64,000 nt of DNA from Rubellimicrobium arenae (GTDB taxonomy: Bacteria > Pseudomonadota > Alphaproteobacteria > Rhodobacterales > Rhodobacteraceae): assembly GCF_017916295.1 (NCBI RefSeq), contig NZ_JAFMSS010000007.1, forward strand, positions 124,001-188,000, written 5' to 3'. The notes beneath the pieces are model-generated. The model worked only from the letters and a program-made list of their open reading frames with translations. It was not told where the DNA came from and made no database searches. The translations under genes and the position numbers were made by a program. Below are positions 26,931-35,065 of the stretch, piece after piece; the stretch's first letter is position 1, and every line of letters begins with the position of its first letter.

Positions 26931-27150
26931 GACGGGGGCCTAGCCGTTAGCCCCAGCGTCGGCAACCGGATCAGCCGCCTGAGCCGGCCGTCGCCCGTCG
27001 AGCAGGCGCGCGCCGCCTCGGGGTGGCGCAGGAGATCCGCAGGGCCGTCCTCCATGGGCCCGCCTTCGCCCTGACGTGGCAGCAGGACGCAGCGTCCCTC
27101 CCGGTTCCGAGCCGGTTGCGCCCCGACCGAGTTTGGGCAACAAGCAGGGG

Positions 27151-27846
27151 ATGACGCTCGCGCAGAAAGCCCTCGCCGTCCACCTCCTGACAGCCACTGG
27201 GGCCGTCTGGGCCATCCTCGCCATGCTCGAGGCGGTGCAGGAGGATTGGAACATGATGTTCCTCTGGCTCCTCGTGGCGCTGTTCGTGGACGGGATCGAC
27301 GGGCCGCTGGCGCGCAGGTACGACGTGAAGCGGAACGCCCCGGTCTTCGACGGGGTGCTCATGGACCTCGTGATCGACTACCTGACCTATGTCTTCGTGC
27401 CGGCCTACGCACTGTTCCGGTCGGGGCTGATGGACGGCTGGACGGGCTGGTTCGGCATCATCGTCATCACCTTCACCTCGGCGCTGTACTTTTCCGACAC
27501 GCGGATGAAGACCAAGGACAACAGCTTCTCGGGCTTTCCGGGCTGCTGGAACATGGTGGTCCTGGCCCTGTTCGCCTGGAAGCCCGATTTCTGGATTATC
27601 GTCGTCCTGGTGACGATCCTCGCCGTGGCGATGTTCCTGCCGGTCAAGTTCGTCCACCCCGTCCGGACCGAGCGGTGGCGGGCGGTGACCCTGCCCTTGG
27701 CGCTGCTGTGGGTGATCTTCGCGGGATGGGCGGCCTGGGTGGACTTCCACCCGGAAAGCTGGGCGCAGTGGGGCCTGACCATCACGTCCTTCTATCTCCT
27801 GGGCGCGGGCGCGATGCAGCAGCTGGTCTACGGCAAGGAAGGCTAA
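27151..27846 (+). CDS. pcs: Phosphatidylcholine synthase
   Basis: Condenses CDP-diacylglycerol with choline to phosphatidylcholine in the inner membrane. The 231-residue protein has about seven hydrophobic helices and the full Pcs-specific CDP-alcohol phosphotransferase motif DG-x2-AR-x12-G-x3-D-x3-D at residues 50-76 (Asp50, Arg55, Gly68, Asp72, Asp76), which separates it from other family members. The ATG at 27151 has AGGGG just upstream; a longer 5' frame exists without family similarity. The stop (TAA) shares bases with the stop of the convergent exporter gene. Confidence 0.93.
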   Translation: MTLAQKALAVHLLTATGAVWAILAMLEAVQEDWNMMFLWLLVALFVDGIDGPLARRYDVKRNAPVFDGVLMDLVIDYLTYVFVPAYALFRSGLMDGWTGWFGIIVITFTSALYFSDTRMKTKDNSFSGFPGCWNMVVLALFAWKPDFWIIVVLVTILAVAMFLPVKFVHPVRTERWRAVTLPLALLWVIFAGWAAWVDFHPESWAQWGLTITSFYLLGAGAMQQLVYGKEG

Positions 27847-28679
27847 AGGCGCGTCAGCACCACGCCCGTCACGATCAGTCCGACCGCAAGCCCCTTGGCG
27901 CGGTCCATCCGCTCCCCGAACGCGAGCCAGCCGATCAGGACGGCGAACAGGATCGAGGTTTCGCGCAGCGCCGCGACGACCGCGATGGGGGCGATGGTCA
28001 TGGCCCAGATGGACACCCCGTAGGCCCCGTAGGAGGCCACCGAGCCCGCCGTGCCCAGCGCCCAGTCGCGCGGGCGCCGCGGCACGACGCCGACCCCCTT
28101 CCAGATCAGCATGGCCGCCGAGAACAGCGCCCCGCCGCCCACGAAGATCCAGCCGACATAGCCCACCGGCTCGCCCGAGATGCGCGCGCCCATCCCGTCG
28201 ATCAGGGTGTAGGTGGCCGTCGCCGCGGCCGAGCCCAGGGCGAAGGGCAGGAGCTTGCGATCCTCGCGCGAGGTGAAGACCCCGCGGGCCATGAGAAGGA
28301 TGCCGAGGCCCAGCACGAAGATCCCGGCGTATTCGTGCGCCGTCACCGCGTCGGGCAGCGTCGCCGCGCCGACCAGCGCCACCGCCATCGGGGCCGCGCC
28401 CCGGGCAAGGGGATAAACGCGGCTGAGGTCGCCCCGTTCATAGGCGAAGGTCAGGAACGACTTGTAGAACAGATGCGTGCAGGAGGCCGCGATGACCCAG
28501 GGCCAGGCGCCCGGGTCGATCGCCGGGCGGACAAGCACGACGAGGAGGCCAAGGACGATCTCGGCCACGCTGACGATCAGCATGGCCCCGATCTTGGAGG
28601 TCCCCACCTTCACGACGGCGTTCCAGGACGCGTGAAGGAAGGCGGCGAACAGGACCGCCGCCATGAGGCCCGTGGTCAT
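27843..28679 (-). CDS. EamA/DMT family transporter
   Basis: Inner-membrane drug/metabolite exporter-type protein of 278 residues with about ten transmembrane segments in two EamA repeats (the second begins near residue 145). Substrate is unknown. It begins seven bases after the ileS stop on the same strand, so it is probably co-transcribed with ileS. Its stop codon overlaps the pcs stop on the opposite strand (four-base tail-to-tail overlap). Confidence 0.85.
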   Translation of the reverse strand: MTTGLMAAVLFAAFLHASWNAVVKVGTSKIGAMLIVSVAEIVLGLLVVLVRPAIDPGAWPWVIAASCTHLFYKSFLTFAYERGDLSRVYPLARGAAPMAVALVGAATLPDAVTAHEYAGIFVLGLGILLMARGVFTSREDRKLLPFALGSAAATATYTLIDGMGARISGEPVGYVGWIFVGGGALFSAAMLIWKGVGVVPRRPRDWALGTAGSVASYGAYGVSIWAMTIAPIAVVAALRETSILFAVLIGWLAFGERMDRAKGLAVGLIVTGVVLTRL

Positions 28680-28686
28680 GGGCGCG

Positions 28687-31647
28687 TCAGGCCGGGAAGG
28701 CCAGCTCGGTCAGGGCCTCGTCGCAGCGGGCGCAGGTGCAGGCATGGGCATGGGTGCCCACGTCCGGCAGGATCTTCCAGCAGCGCTGGCACTTCTCGCC
28801 CTCGGCCAGGGCGAAGACCACGGCCACGTCCGCCACGTCCGGCAGGCGGAAGGCGTCGGCGGGCGCGGGGTCGGTCGTGACGCTGATGCCCGAGGTGATG
28901 GACAGGTCGTCGAAGGCCACATCCTGCAACGCCTGGGCCAGCGCCTCGGGCACGAAGACCGTCGGCGCCGCCTCGAGCGAGGCCCCGATGACCTTGGCGG
29001 TCCGCTGCTTTTCCAGCGCGCCGGTGACGACGCGGCGGGCGGCGCGGATGGACTGCCACTTGGCGGCCAGCGCGTCGTCGCGCCAGTCGGCCGGCGTCGC
29101 CGGGAAGTCCTGAAGGTGGACCGAGGAGTCCTCGCCCGGATGACGCTCCAGCCAGACCTCTTCCATGGTGAAGGCCAGGATGGGGGCGAGCCAGGTCGTC
29201 AGGCGGTCGAACAGGTGGACCAGCACCGTCCGCGCGGCCCGGCGCCGGGGCGTGTCGCCATCGCAGTAGAGCGTGTCCTTGCGGATGTCGAAGTAGAAGG
29301 CCGACAGGTCCACGGTGGCGAAGTTGAACAGCGCCTGGAACACGCCCTGGAAGTCGTAGGCGGCGTATCCGGTGCGGACGACCTCATCCAGCTCGGCGAG
29401 GCGATGGAGGACCCAGCGCTCCAGCTCGGGCATCTGCGCGGGCTCGACGTGGTCGGCGGCGGTGACGTCGCCCAAGGAGCCCAGCAGGAACCGCATGGTG
29501 TTGCGCAGGCGGCGGTAGCTGTCCGCCGTGCCCTTGAGGATCTCGGGCCCGATGCGCTGGTCCACGGTGAAGTCGGTCTGCGCGACCCAGAGGCGCAGGA
29601 TGTCCGCACCGTAGTCCTTGACGATCTGCTGCGGCGCGACCGTGTTGCCCAGCGACTTGGACATCTTCATGCCCTTCTCGTCGAGCGTGAAGCCATGGGT
29701 CAGCACGCCCCGGTAGGGCGCGCGGCCGATGGTCCCGCAGGCCTGGAGCAGGGAGGAGTGGAACCAGCCGCGGTGCTGGTCGGTGCCTTCGAGGTAGAGG
29801 TCGGCGAGGCCGTCCTCGCTCCCGTCCGCGCGGTCGCGCAGCACGAAGGCGTGGGTGGAGCCGGAGTCGAACCACACGTCGAGGATGTCGAAGACCTGCT
29901 CGTAGGCCTCGGGGTCCACGAGGCCGGACAGGAACCGCTCCTTGGCGCCGTCCTTGTACCAGGCGTCGGCGCCCTCGGAGTCAAAGGCGGCGACGATGCG
30001 GGCGTTCACCTCCTCGTGGCGGAGGAGGAAGTCCGGGTCGGTCGGCTTGGCGCCGCGCTTGACGAAGCAGGTGAGCGGCACGCCCCAGGCGCGCTGCCGC
30101 GACAGCACCCAGTCGGGGCGGGCCTCCATCATGGAATGGAGGCGGTTGCGGCCCGAGATGGGGGTGAAGGTCACCAGCTCCTCGATGGAGGTCAGCGCCC
30201 GCTGGCGGATCGTGTCGCCGTACTGGCCCTTGCCGTCGTCCAGCGGCTTGTCGATCGCCGCGAACCACTGGGGCGTGTTGCGATAGATCAGCGGCGCCTT
30301 GGAACGCCAGGAATGCGGGTAGCTGTGCTTGAGCTTGCCCTTGGCGAAAAGGCTGCCTGAGGCCGCGAGCGCCTTGATGACGCTGACATTGGCGGGGCCT
30401 TCCTTGCCCTCAGGCGTGATGATGTGCTGCCCGCCAAAGAGCGGCAGGTCGGGGCGGTAGGACCCATCCTCCAGCACGTTGTAGGTCATGGGCAGGCCGA
30501 ACCGGAGGCCCAACTGGTAGTCGTCGTCGCCGTGGGACGGCGCGGTGTGGACGAAGCCGGTGCCCGCGTCCTCGGTGACGTGATCGCCGGGGAGCATGGG
30601 GACGTCGTAGTCCCATTCGCCGTTCGCGCCGTCGAGGCCCCGGAAGGGGTGCGCGAGGGTCAGGGCCTGAAGCTCCTCGGCCGAGACGTCGCGGAGACGC
30701 TGGACGTCGCCTTCGGCCAGCTTGGCCTGCGCGAAAACGGAGGCGGCGAGGGCGTCGGCCAGGATCACCGTCTCGGTGGAAGCGGGCTTCTCGTCGGTCG
30801 CGGGGCGGGTGACCTGATACAGACCGTAGGCGATGGACGGCCCGAAGGCCACCGCGCGGTTCTGCGGGATGGTCCAGGGGGTCGTCGTCCAGATCACCAC
30901 CGAGGCCGCCAGGAGCGTCGCGTCGAGGCAGACGCCGCCGGCCAGCTCACGGGCCGAGGCGACGGGGAACCGCACCCAGATCTGGTGGCTGGTCGTGTCG
31001 TGGTATTCCACCTCGGCCTCGGCCAGGGCGGTCTTTTCGACGGGGCTCCACATGACGGGCTTGGAGCCTTGGTAGAGGCTGCCGTTCATCAGGAACGTCT
31101 GGAACTCGCCGGCGATCACCGCCTCGGCGTGGAAATCCATCGTGAGGTAGGGGTCGGCCCAGTTGCCGGTGATGCCGAGGCGCTTGAACTCCTCGCGCTG
31201 GACGTCCACCCAATGCTCCGCGAACTTCCGGCATTCCTGACGGAAGGCGACCACGTCCACGTCGTCCTTGTTCAGGCCCTTGGCGCGGTACTGCTCCTCG
31301 ATCTTCCACTCGATGGGGAGGCCGTGGCAGTCCCAGCCGGGGATGTAGCGCGAGTCGCGGCCCATCATCTGCTGGGACCGGACCACCATGTCCTTGAGGA
31401 CCTTGTTCAGCCCGTGGCCGATATGGAGGTTGCCGTTGGCATAAGGAGGCCCGTCATGGAGGATGAACGGGGTCCGGTTCGCCGCCGTGCTCCGCAGCCG
31501 CTCGTAGATGCCGATCCGGGCCCAGCGGGCGAGCCATTGCGGCTCGCGCTCGGGCAGCCCGGCGCGCATGGGGAACGCGGTCTCGGGCAGGTTCAGCGTG
31601 GACTTGTAGTCCGGGGCGGGCGTGTCGGTCACGGTATCGGGGGACAT
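28687..31647 (-). CDS. ileS: Isoleucyl-tRNA synthetase
   Basis: Class Ia aminoacyl-tRNA synthetase of 986 residues, cytosolic. The HIGH motif is residues 75-78 (NLHIGHGL), the KMSKS motif is in KGMKMSKSLGN, and the editing (CP1) insertion lies between them. A C-terminal zinc ribbon (CQRCW, then CTCARC) marks the bacterial-type enzyme. No T-box or other leader was recognised upstream. Confidence 0.97.
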   Translation of the reverse strand: MSPDTVTDTPAPDYKSTLNLPETAFPMRAGLPEREPQWLARWARIGIYERLRSTAANRTPFILHDGPPYANGNLHIGHGLNKVLKDMVVRSQQMMGRDSRYIPGWDCHGLPIEWKIEEQYRAKGLNKDDVDVVAFRQECRKFAEHWVDVQREEFKRLGITGNWADPYLTMDFHAEAVIAGEFQTFLMNGSLYQGSKPVMWSPVEKTALAEAEVEYHDTTSHQIWVRFPVASARELAGGVCLDATLLAASVVIWTTTPWTIPQNRAVAFGPSIAYGLYQVTRPATDEKPASTETVILADALAASVFAQAKLAEGDVQRLRDVSAEELQALTLAHPFRGLDGANGEWDYDVPMLPGDHVTEDAGTGFVHTAPSHGDDDYQLGLRFGLPMTYNVLEDGSYRPDLPLFGGQHIITPEGKEGPANVSVIKALAASGSLFAKGKLKHSYPHSWRSKAPLIYRNTPQWFAAIDKPLDDGKGQYGDTIRQRALTSIEELVTFTPISGRNRLHSMMEARPDWVLSRQRAWGVPLTCFVKRGAKPTDPDFLLRHEEVNARIVAAFDSEGADAWYKDGAKERFLSGLVDPEAYEQVFDILDVWFDSGSTHAFVLRDRADGSEDGLADLYLEGTDQHRGWFHSSLLQACGTIGRAPYRGVLTHGFTLDEKGMKMSKSLGNTVAPQQIVKDYGADILRLWVAQTDFTVDQRIGPEILKGTADSYRRLRNTMRFLLGSLGDVTAADHVEPAQMPELERWVLHRLAELDEVVRTGYAAYDFQGVFQALFNFATVDLSAFYFDIRKDTLYCDGDTPRRRAARTVLVHLFDRLTTWLAPILAFTMEEVWLERHPGEDSSVHLQDFPATPADWRDDALAAKWQSIRAARRVVTGALEKQRTAKVIGASLEAAPTVFVPEALAQALQDVAFDDLSITSGISVTTDPAPADAFRLPDVADVAVVFALAEGEKCQRCWKILPDVGTHAHACTCARCDEALTELAFPA

Positions 31648-32261
31648 CGGGTCTTCTCCCTGGGATCGCAGGGTCTTTAGGGGAAGAGGGCCCTGGGGTC
31701 CAGCGGCGCACGCACCGCGCGGGGCCCGCAGGCAGCCTATCGTGCGCGCCCGGGGCCTTTGGCGGTGGTCGTGAGGTGGAACCTGTCCGGGGCACCGGGA
31801 CCGAGGGGGAGGCGGCGATCAGCGCGGCGAACGGCCCCGTGTCTCGCGATCAGCCCGAGGAGGCGGCCTCGGATCGCCGGTCGCGTCCCTGACGGGGCTT
31901 CATTGTCCTGGCTCACCCGAGAGGGTCGAAGCAGGGTCGGGACACGGCAAGCCACTGGCCAGAGGCGTCGGTCGAATCGGCCCAACAAAGCGGCAGTCGG
32001 GCGAGATCGGCAGGTCCCTGAAGGGGGCGCATGGGGCTAATCGGGGGGACCTGTACAAAGGGACAGGTCAGGTAAGCTGCCGGGATGTATCAGAATTTCC
32101 GGTGTGCTGGAACCGTGCAAGCAGATCGTCGGATTTGACAACAATGCGCCATAAATTCGCCGTGAACATCCCGCAGCGAGGAACTTAGCCAGCCCTCCCG
32201 TCCGGCTTGGTTGGGTTTGGGCTGGAGCAAGACCAACAATTCATTCCGGGAAGGGAAGCCC
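31648..32261. other. Gene-poor region between ileS and the CTERM protein gene, 614 bp
   Basis: No supported gene or tRNA was found. From about 32040 the sequence becomes visibly less GC-rich than the surroundings. It contains an inverted repeat at 32048-32069 and a consensus-like TTGACA at 32135-32140 without a clear -10 at normal spacing. The ribosome-binding site of the next gene (GGGAAGGGAAG) ends the region. Confidence 0.5.
32048..32069. repeat. Inverted repeat in the gene-poor region
   Basis: Arms GACCTGT and ACAGGTC (7 bp each) separated by ACAAAGGG. It could be an operator, a remnant of a transposon end or chance; there is no transposase reading frame beside it. Confidence 0.4.
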
Positions 32262-32864
32262 ATGTTTACGAATATACTTCGCGCCGCGGGGCTTGCCGCC
32301 GCGCTCGCTCTGACGCCGCTGGCGGCCAGCGCATTGGTGATAAATCCATACAACACCATCGGCTACGGCGACGTCGCAGGTGACAACGTCGCCGACGTTG
32401 CGGGCCCGTACGACAGCTGGGATTTCGGCGCCATGTTCAACCCCGCCGACAGCGGCGGATCCTTTCAATGGGTGTTCACCAACACCGGCAATGTGGCGCG
32501 CAGCGTCGGGATCGGCTTTACGGTCAAGGAAGTCTCTGCCTTCTTCCAAGGAGGCCTGCAGGTCTTCGTTGGCAATTTGAAGATCCTTGACACCAAGGCA
32601 CGCGACAAAACCACGGCGGAAGCAGGCGTCAGTTTCAACCTTGAATCTGGCCAAGAAACGCTCGTCAGGGTTGTTTACGGCGCAACCACCGGCACCGGTA
32701 CGCGTCCGCGGACCGAGTTCACTTTCGGTGCGACCACTCCCGCCCCTGAGGATTACAAAGTGATCGATCCCGTGGCCGCCGTGCCGGTGCCAGCGAGCGC
32801 CGGGCTTCTGGTGACCGGGCTTGTCGGCCTCGCCGGGCTGCGCCGCCGTCGCAAGGCCGCCTGA
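32262..32864 (+). CDS. Secreted protein with VPLPA-CTERM-like sorting signal
   Basis: A 200-residue exported protein of unknown function. A Sec signal peptide (to about residue 23, ending ASA) precedes a beta-rich region (about 24-170). A C-terminal tripartite signal follows at 174-200: VPVPASAG, a hydrophobic helix (LLVTGLVGLAGL) and RRRRK. This matches the VPLPA-CTERM class that exosortase-type enzymes process before export or anchoring at the surface. No exosortase gene is in the window. Codon use differs from neighbours, including rare ATA codons near the start. GGGAAGGGAAG upstream fixes the ATG. Confidence 0.85.
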   Translation: MFTNILRAAGLAAALALTPLAASALVINPYNTIGYGDVAGDNVADVAGPYDSWDFGAMFNPADSGGSFQWVFTNTGNVARSVGIGFTVKEVSAFFQGGLQVFVGNLKILDTKARDKTTAEAGVSFNLESGQETLVRVVYGATTGTGTRPRTEFTFGATTPAPEDYKVIDPVAAVPVPASAGLLVTGLVGLAGLRRRRKAA

Positions 32865-32931
32865 GCGGAACGACAAGGGTCGTGGCCTCGTGCCGCGGCC
32901 CGGTTCCGGGCCGGGTGACCGGTCCGCCCTC

Positions 32932-32955
32932 AGCCCCGCGCGAGCGGGGCTTTTT
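32932..32955 (+). terminator. Rho-independent terminator after the CTERM gene
   Basis: Eight-bp stem AGCCCCGC/GCGGGGCT with a GCGA loop followed by TTTTT. It lies 67 bases after the stop of the CTERM protein gene and faces the 3' end of epmA. Confidence 0.85.
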
Positions 32956-32974
32956 CATGCCTGCGCCCCTCCGG

Positions 32975-34009
32975 TCAGGGCACGGGCGCCCAGATCACCT
33001 CGTCGATGCGGGGCGCGCCGGTCGCGAGCATGACCAGCCGGTCGAAACCCAGCGCGATGCCGGAGGCGGGCGGCATATGGGCGAGCGCGGCGAGGAAGTC
33101 CTCGTCGAGCGGGTAGGTCTCGCCATAGACGCGGGCCTTTTCGGCCATCTCGGCCTCGAAGCGGCGGCGCTGCTCGGCCGGGTCCGTGAGCTCCCCGAAC
33201 CCGTTCGCCAGCTCCACCCCGCAGGCGTAAAGCTCGAACCGCTCGGCCACGCGGGGGTCGTCGGGGGCCTTGCGGGCCAGCGCGGCCTCGGCCGAGGGAT
33301 AGCGGTCGAGGATCGTGGGACGGCCATGGCCCAGATGGGGCTCCACGCGGGTCGTCAGCACCTTGGACAGGATGTCGGACCAGGTGTCGTCCGGCGAGGT
33401 GGGCTGCCCGGCGGCGTGGGCCTGCGCGCGCAGGGCCCCGGCGTCGGTCGAGCCGTCGAGACGGATCGTGGCAAGGAGGTCGAGGCCCGCGTGACGCCCG
33501 AAGGCTTCGGCGACGGACAGGCGCTCGGGCTCGGCGAAGGGATCGCAGGCGCGGTCGCGGAACCTCAGGACGGAAGCGCCCGCCGCCTCGGCGGCCATGC
33601 CGAGGATCGCGGCGCAGTCCCTCATCAGCACCTCGTAGGGCTCCCCCACCCGATACCATTCGAGCATGGTGAACTCGGGGTGGTGCAGGGGCCCGCGCTC
33701 CCGGTTGCGCCAGACATGGGCAAAGCCGAAGAGCCGCCGTTCGCCCGCCGCGAGCAGCTTCTTGAGCGCGAACTCGGGGCTCGTGTGCAGGTACAGGGTG
33801 CGGGGCTGTCCGTCGTTGCCGATGGCCTGGGTGGCGAAGGCATGGAGATGCGCCTCGTTCCCGGGGCTCGCCTGGAGCGCGGACGGGTCGGTCTCGAGGA
33901 AGTCCTGGTCGAGGAACCAGCCGCGGAGCCGCGCCTGGAGCCGGTTCCGGGCGAGGAGGAGGGGGCGGCGCGTGTCGTGCCGCGATGGGGTCCACCAGGG
34001 GTCGGTCAT
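32975..34009 (-). CDS. epmA: Elongation factor P--(R)-beta-lysine ligase
   Basis: Class II lysyl-tRNA-synthetase paralogue without the anticodon-binding domain, 344 residues (genX/poxA/yjeA). It attaches (R)-beta-lysine to a lysine of EF-P, easing ribosome stalling at polyproline. Motif 2 is visible in FGFAHVWRNRERGPLHHPEFTM (split), and motif 3 in GIALGFDRLVML. The ATG at 34009 has AGAGGA upstream; the open frame extends a further 40 codons without similarity. It is divergent from efp, 140 bp apart. The lysine 2,3-aminomutase EpmB that makes beta-lysine is not in this window. Confidence 0.93.
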   Translation of the reverse strand: MTDPWWTPSRHDTRRPLLLARNRLQARLRGWFLDQDFLETDPSALQASPGNEAHLHAFATQAIGNDGQPRTLYLHTSPEFALKKLLAAGERRLFGFAHVWRNRERGPLHHPEFTMLEWYRVGEPYEVLMRDCAAILGMAAEAAGASVLRFRDRACDPFAEPERLSVAEAFGRHAGLDLLATIRLDGSTDAGALRAQAHAAGQPTSPDDTWSDILSKVLTTRVEPHLGHGRPTILDRYPSAEAALARKAPDDPRVAERFELYACGVELANGFGELTDPAEQRRRFEAEMAEKARVYGETYPLDEDFLAALAHMPPASGIALGFDRLVMLATGAPRIDEVIWAPVP

Positions 34010-34149
34010 GCGGGCATCCTCTGGCGGATTCGGGCGGGATGCGCTAGGGGGCCACGCGATGCGTCCCGGATGCTGGGGTTCCGACGATTCTCTTGCGGGA
34101 ATCCTGGCTCCCGCGCGGGGCCGACCCATCGATACCCAAGGATCACACC

Positions 34150-34716
34150 GTGAAAGTCATCGCTTCCTCGCTCCGCAAGGGCAACGTTCTCGAGATCGAC
34201 GGCAAGCTTTATGCCGTGATGACGGTCTCGAACTTCCACCCCGGCAAGGGCACGCCGACCACCTCCGCCGACCTCCGCCGTCTGTCGGACGGCGTGAAGG
34301 TGTCCGAGCGCTGGCGCACGGTCGAGCAGGTCGAGCGCGTGAACGTCGACGAGCGGGAGTACGACTTCCTTTACGAGGATGGCGAGGGCTTCCACTTCAT
34401 GCAGCCCGAATCCTACGAGCAGGTGACCGTGGGCGCCGACCTGATCGGCGACGACAAGGTCTATCTGCAGGAAGGGATGCGCGTGTTCCTCAAGACCTAC
34501 GAGGGCGCGGCCGTGGGGATCGAGTATCCCCAGAAGATCACCGTCGAGATCACCGAGACCGAGCCCGTGGTGAAGGGCCAGACGGCCTCCTCGTCCTACA
34601 AGCCGGCGATGACCGGGAACGGGATCCGCGTGATGGTGCCGCCGCATATCGGCGTGGGCACGCGGATCATCATCAACACCGAGGACAACTCCTACGTGAG
34701 CCGCGCCCAGGACTGA
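34150..34716 (+). CDS. efp: Elongation factor P
   Basis: Ribosome-binding factor of 188 residues that rescues polyproline stalls. The GTG start is chosen because family similarity (KVIASSLRKGNVLE) begins at residue 2; the upstream ATG in frame adds 19 unrelated residues. The modifiable lysine is Lys33 in FHPGKGTP, in the domain I loop. The KOW-like, OB-fold II and C-terminal domains are all complete (ending IIINTEDNSYVSRAQD). A UUCG-capped terminator follows. Confidence 0.97.
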   Translation: MKVIASSLRKGNVLEIDGKLYAVMTVSNFHPGKGTPTTSADLRRLSDGVKVSERWRTVEQVERVNVDEREYDFLYEDGEGFHFMQPESYEQVTVGADLIGDDKVYLQEGMRVFLKTYEGAAVGIEYPQKITVEITETEPVVKGQTASSSYKPAMTGNGIRVMVPPHIGVGTRIIINTEDNSYVSRAQD

Positions 34717-34742
34717 GGTCCCGCGCGCCCCGGACGGACAGG

Positions 34743-34767
34743 AAAGGCGCCCTTCGGGGCGCCTTTT
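34743..34767 (+). terminator. Rho-independent terminator after efp
   Basis: Ten-bp stem AAAGGCGCCC/GGGCGCCTTT closed by a TTCG tetraloop and ending in TTTTG, 26 bases downstream of the efp stop. Confidence 0.9.
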
Positions 34768-35065
34768 GCATGTCGGGCCACTAAACGGGGCCGGGGCGCG
34801 GCTCGTGGTCCGTCGACGGGGGTGGGAAAAGCGCGGCCGGAGGCTGGACAGGGTGGGGCTTGGCCGTCCATCTCCGGCCGCGACGACGAGGCGCGCGGGG
34901 ACGTCGTGGTGCGCGACCCCCACCAACCATGGCATCATGACAGTCCCGTGACGGACCGGCGCGACCCATCCGGGTGGGGGGCATCATGGGCGGGCAGCCG
35001 CCGGTCGGGGCGGGCAAGGATCGACGGCTGGAAGCGCCCGGGGACCGATCCCCGGGCCGCAGGGG
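34768..35065. other. Intergenic region between efp and the capsule-export-like gene
   Basis: No gene supported. It holds a perfect 9-bp inverted repeat with a CCGA loop at 35036-35057, directly after the stop codon of the minus-strand membrane protein gene. Without a T-run it is probably an mRNA 3'-end stem rather than a classical terminator. Confidence 0.5.

Noticed and set aside
31648..32261. Possible tRNA or T-box leader near ileS
   Set aside because: No cloverleaf, T-loop GTTCGANTC or T-box TGGNACCGCG sequence could be found.
34766..34951. 61-residue plus-strand frame after efp
   Set aside because: Begins inside the efp terminator, has no ribosome-binding site and a composition typical of random GC-rich translation.
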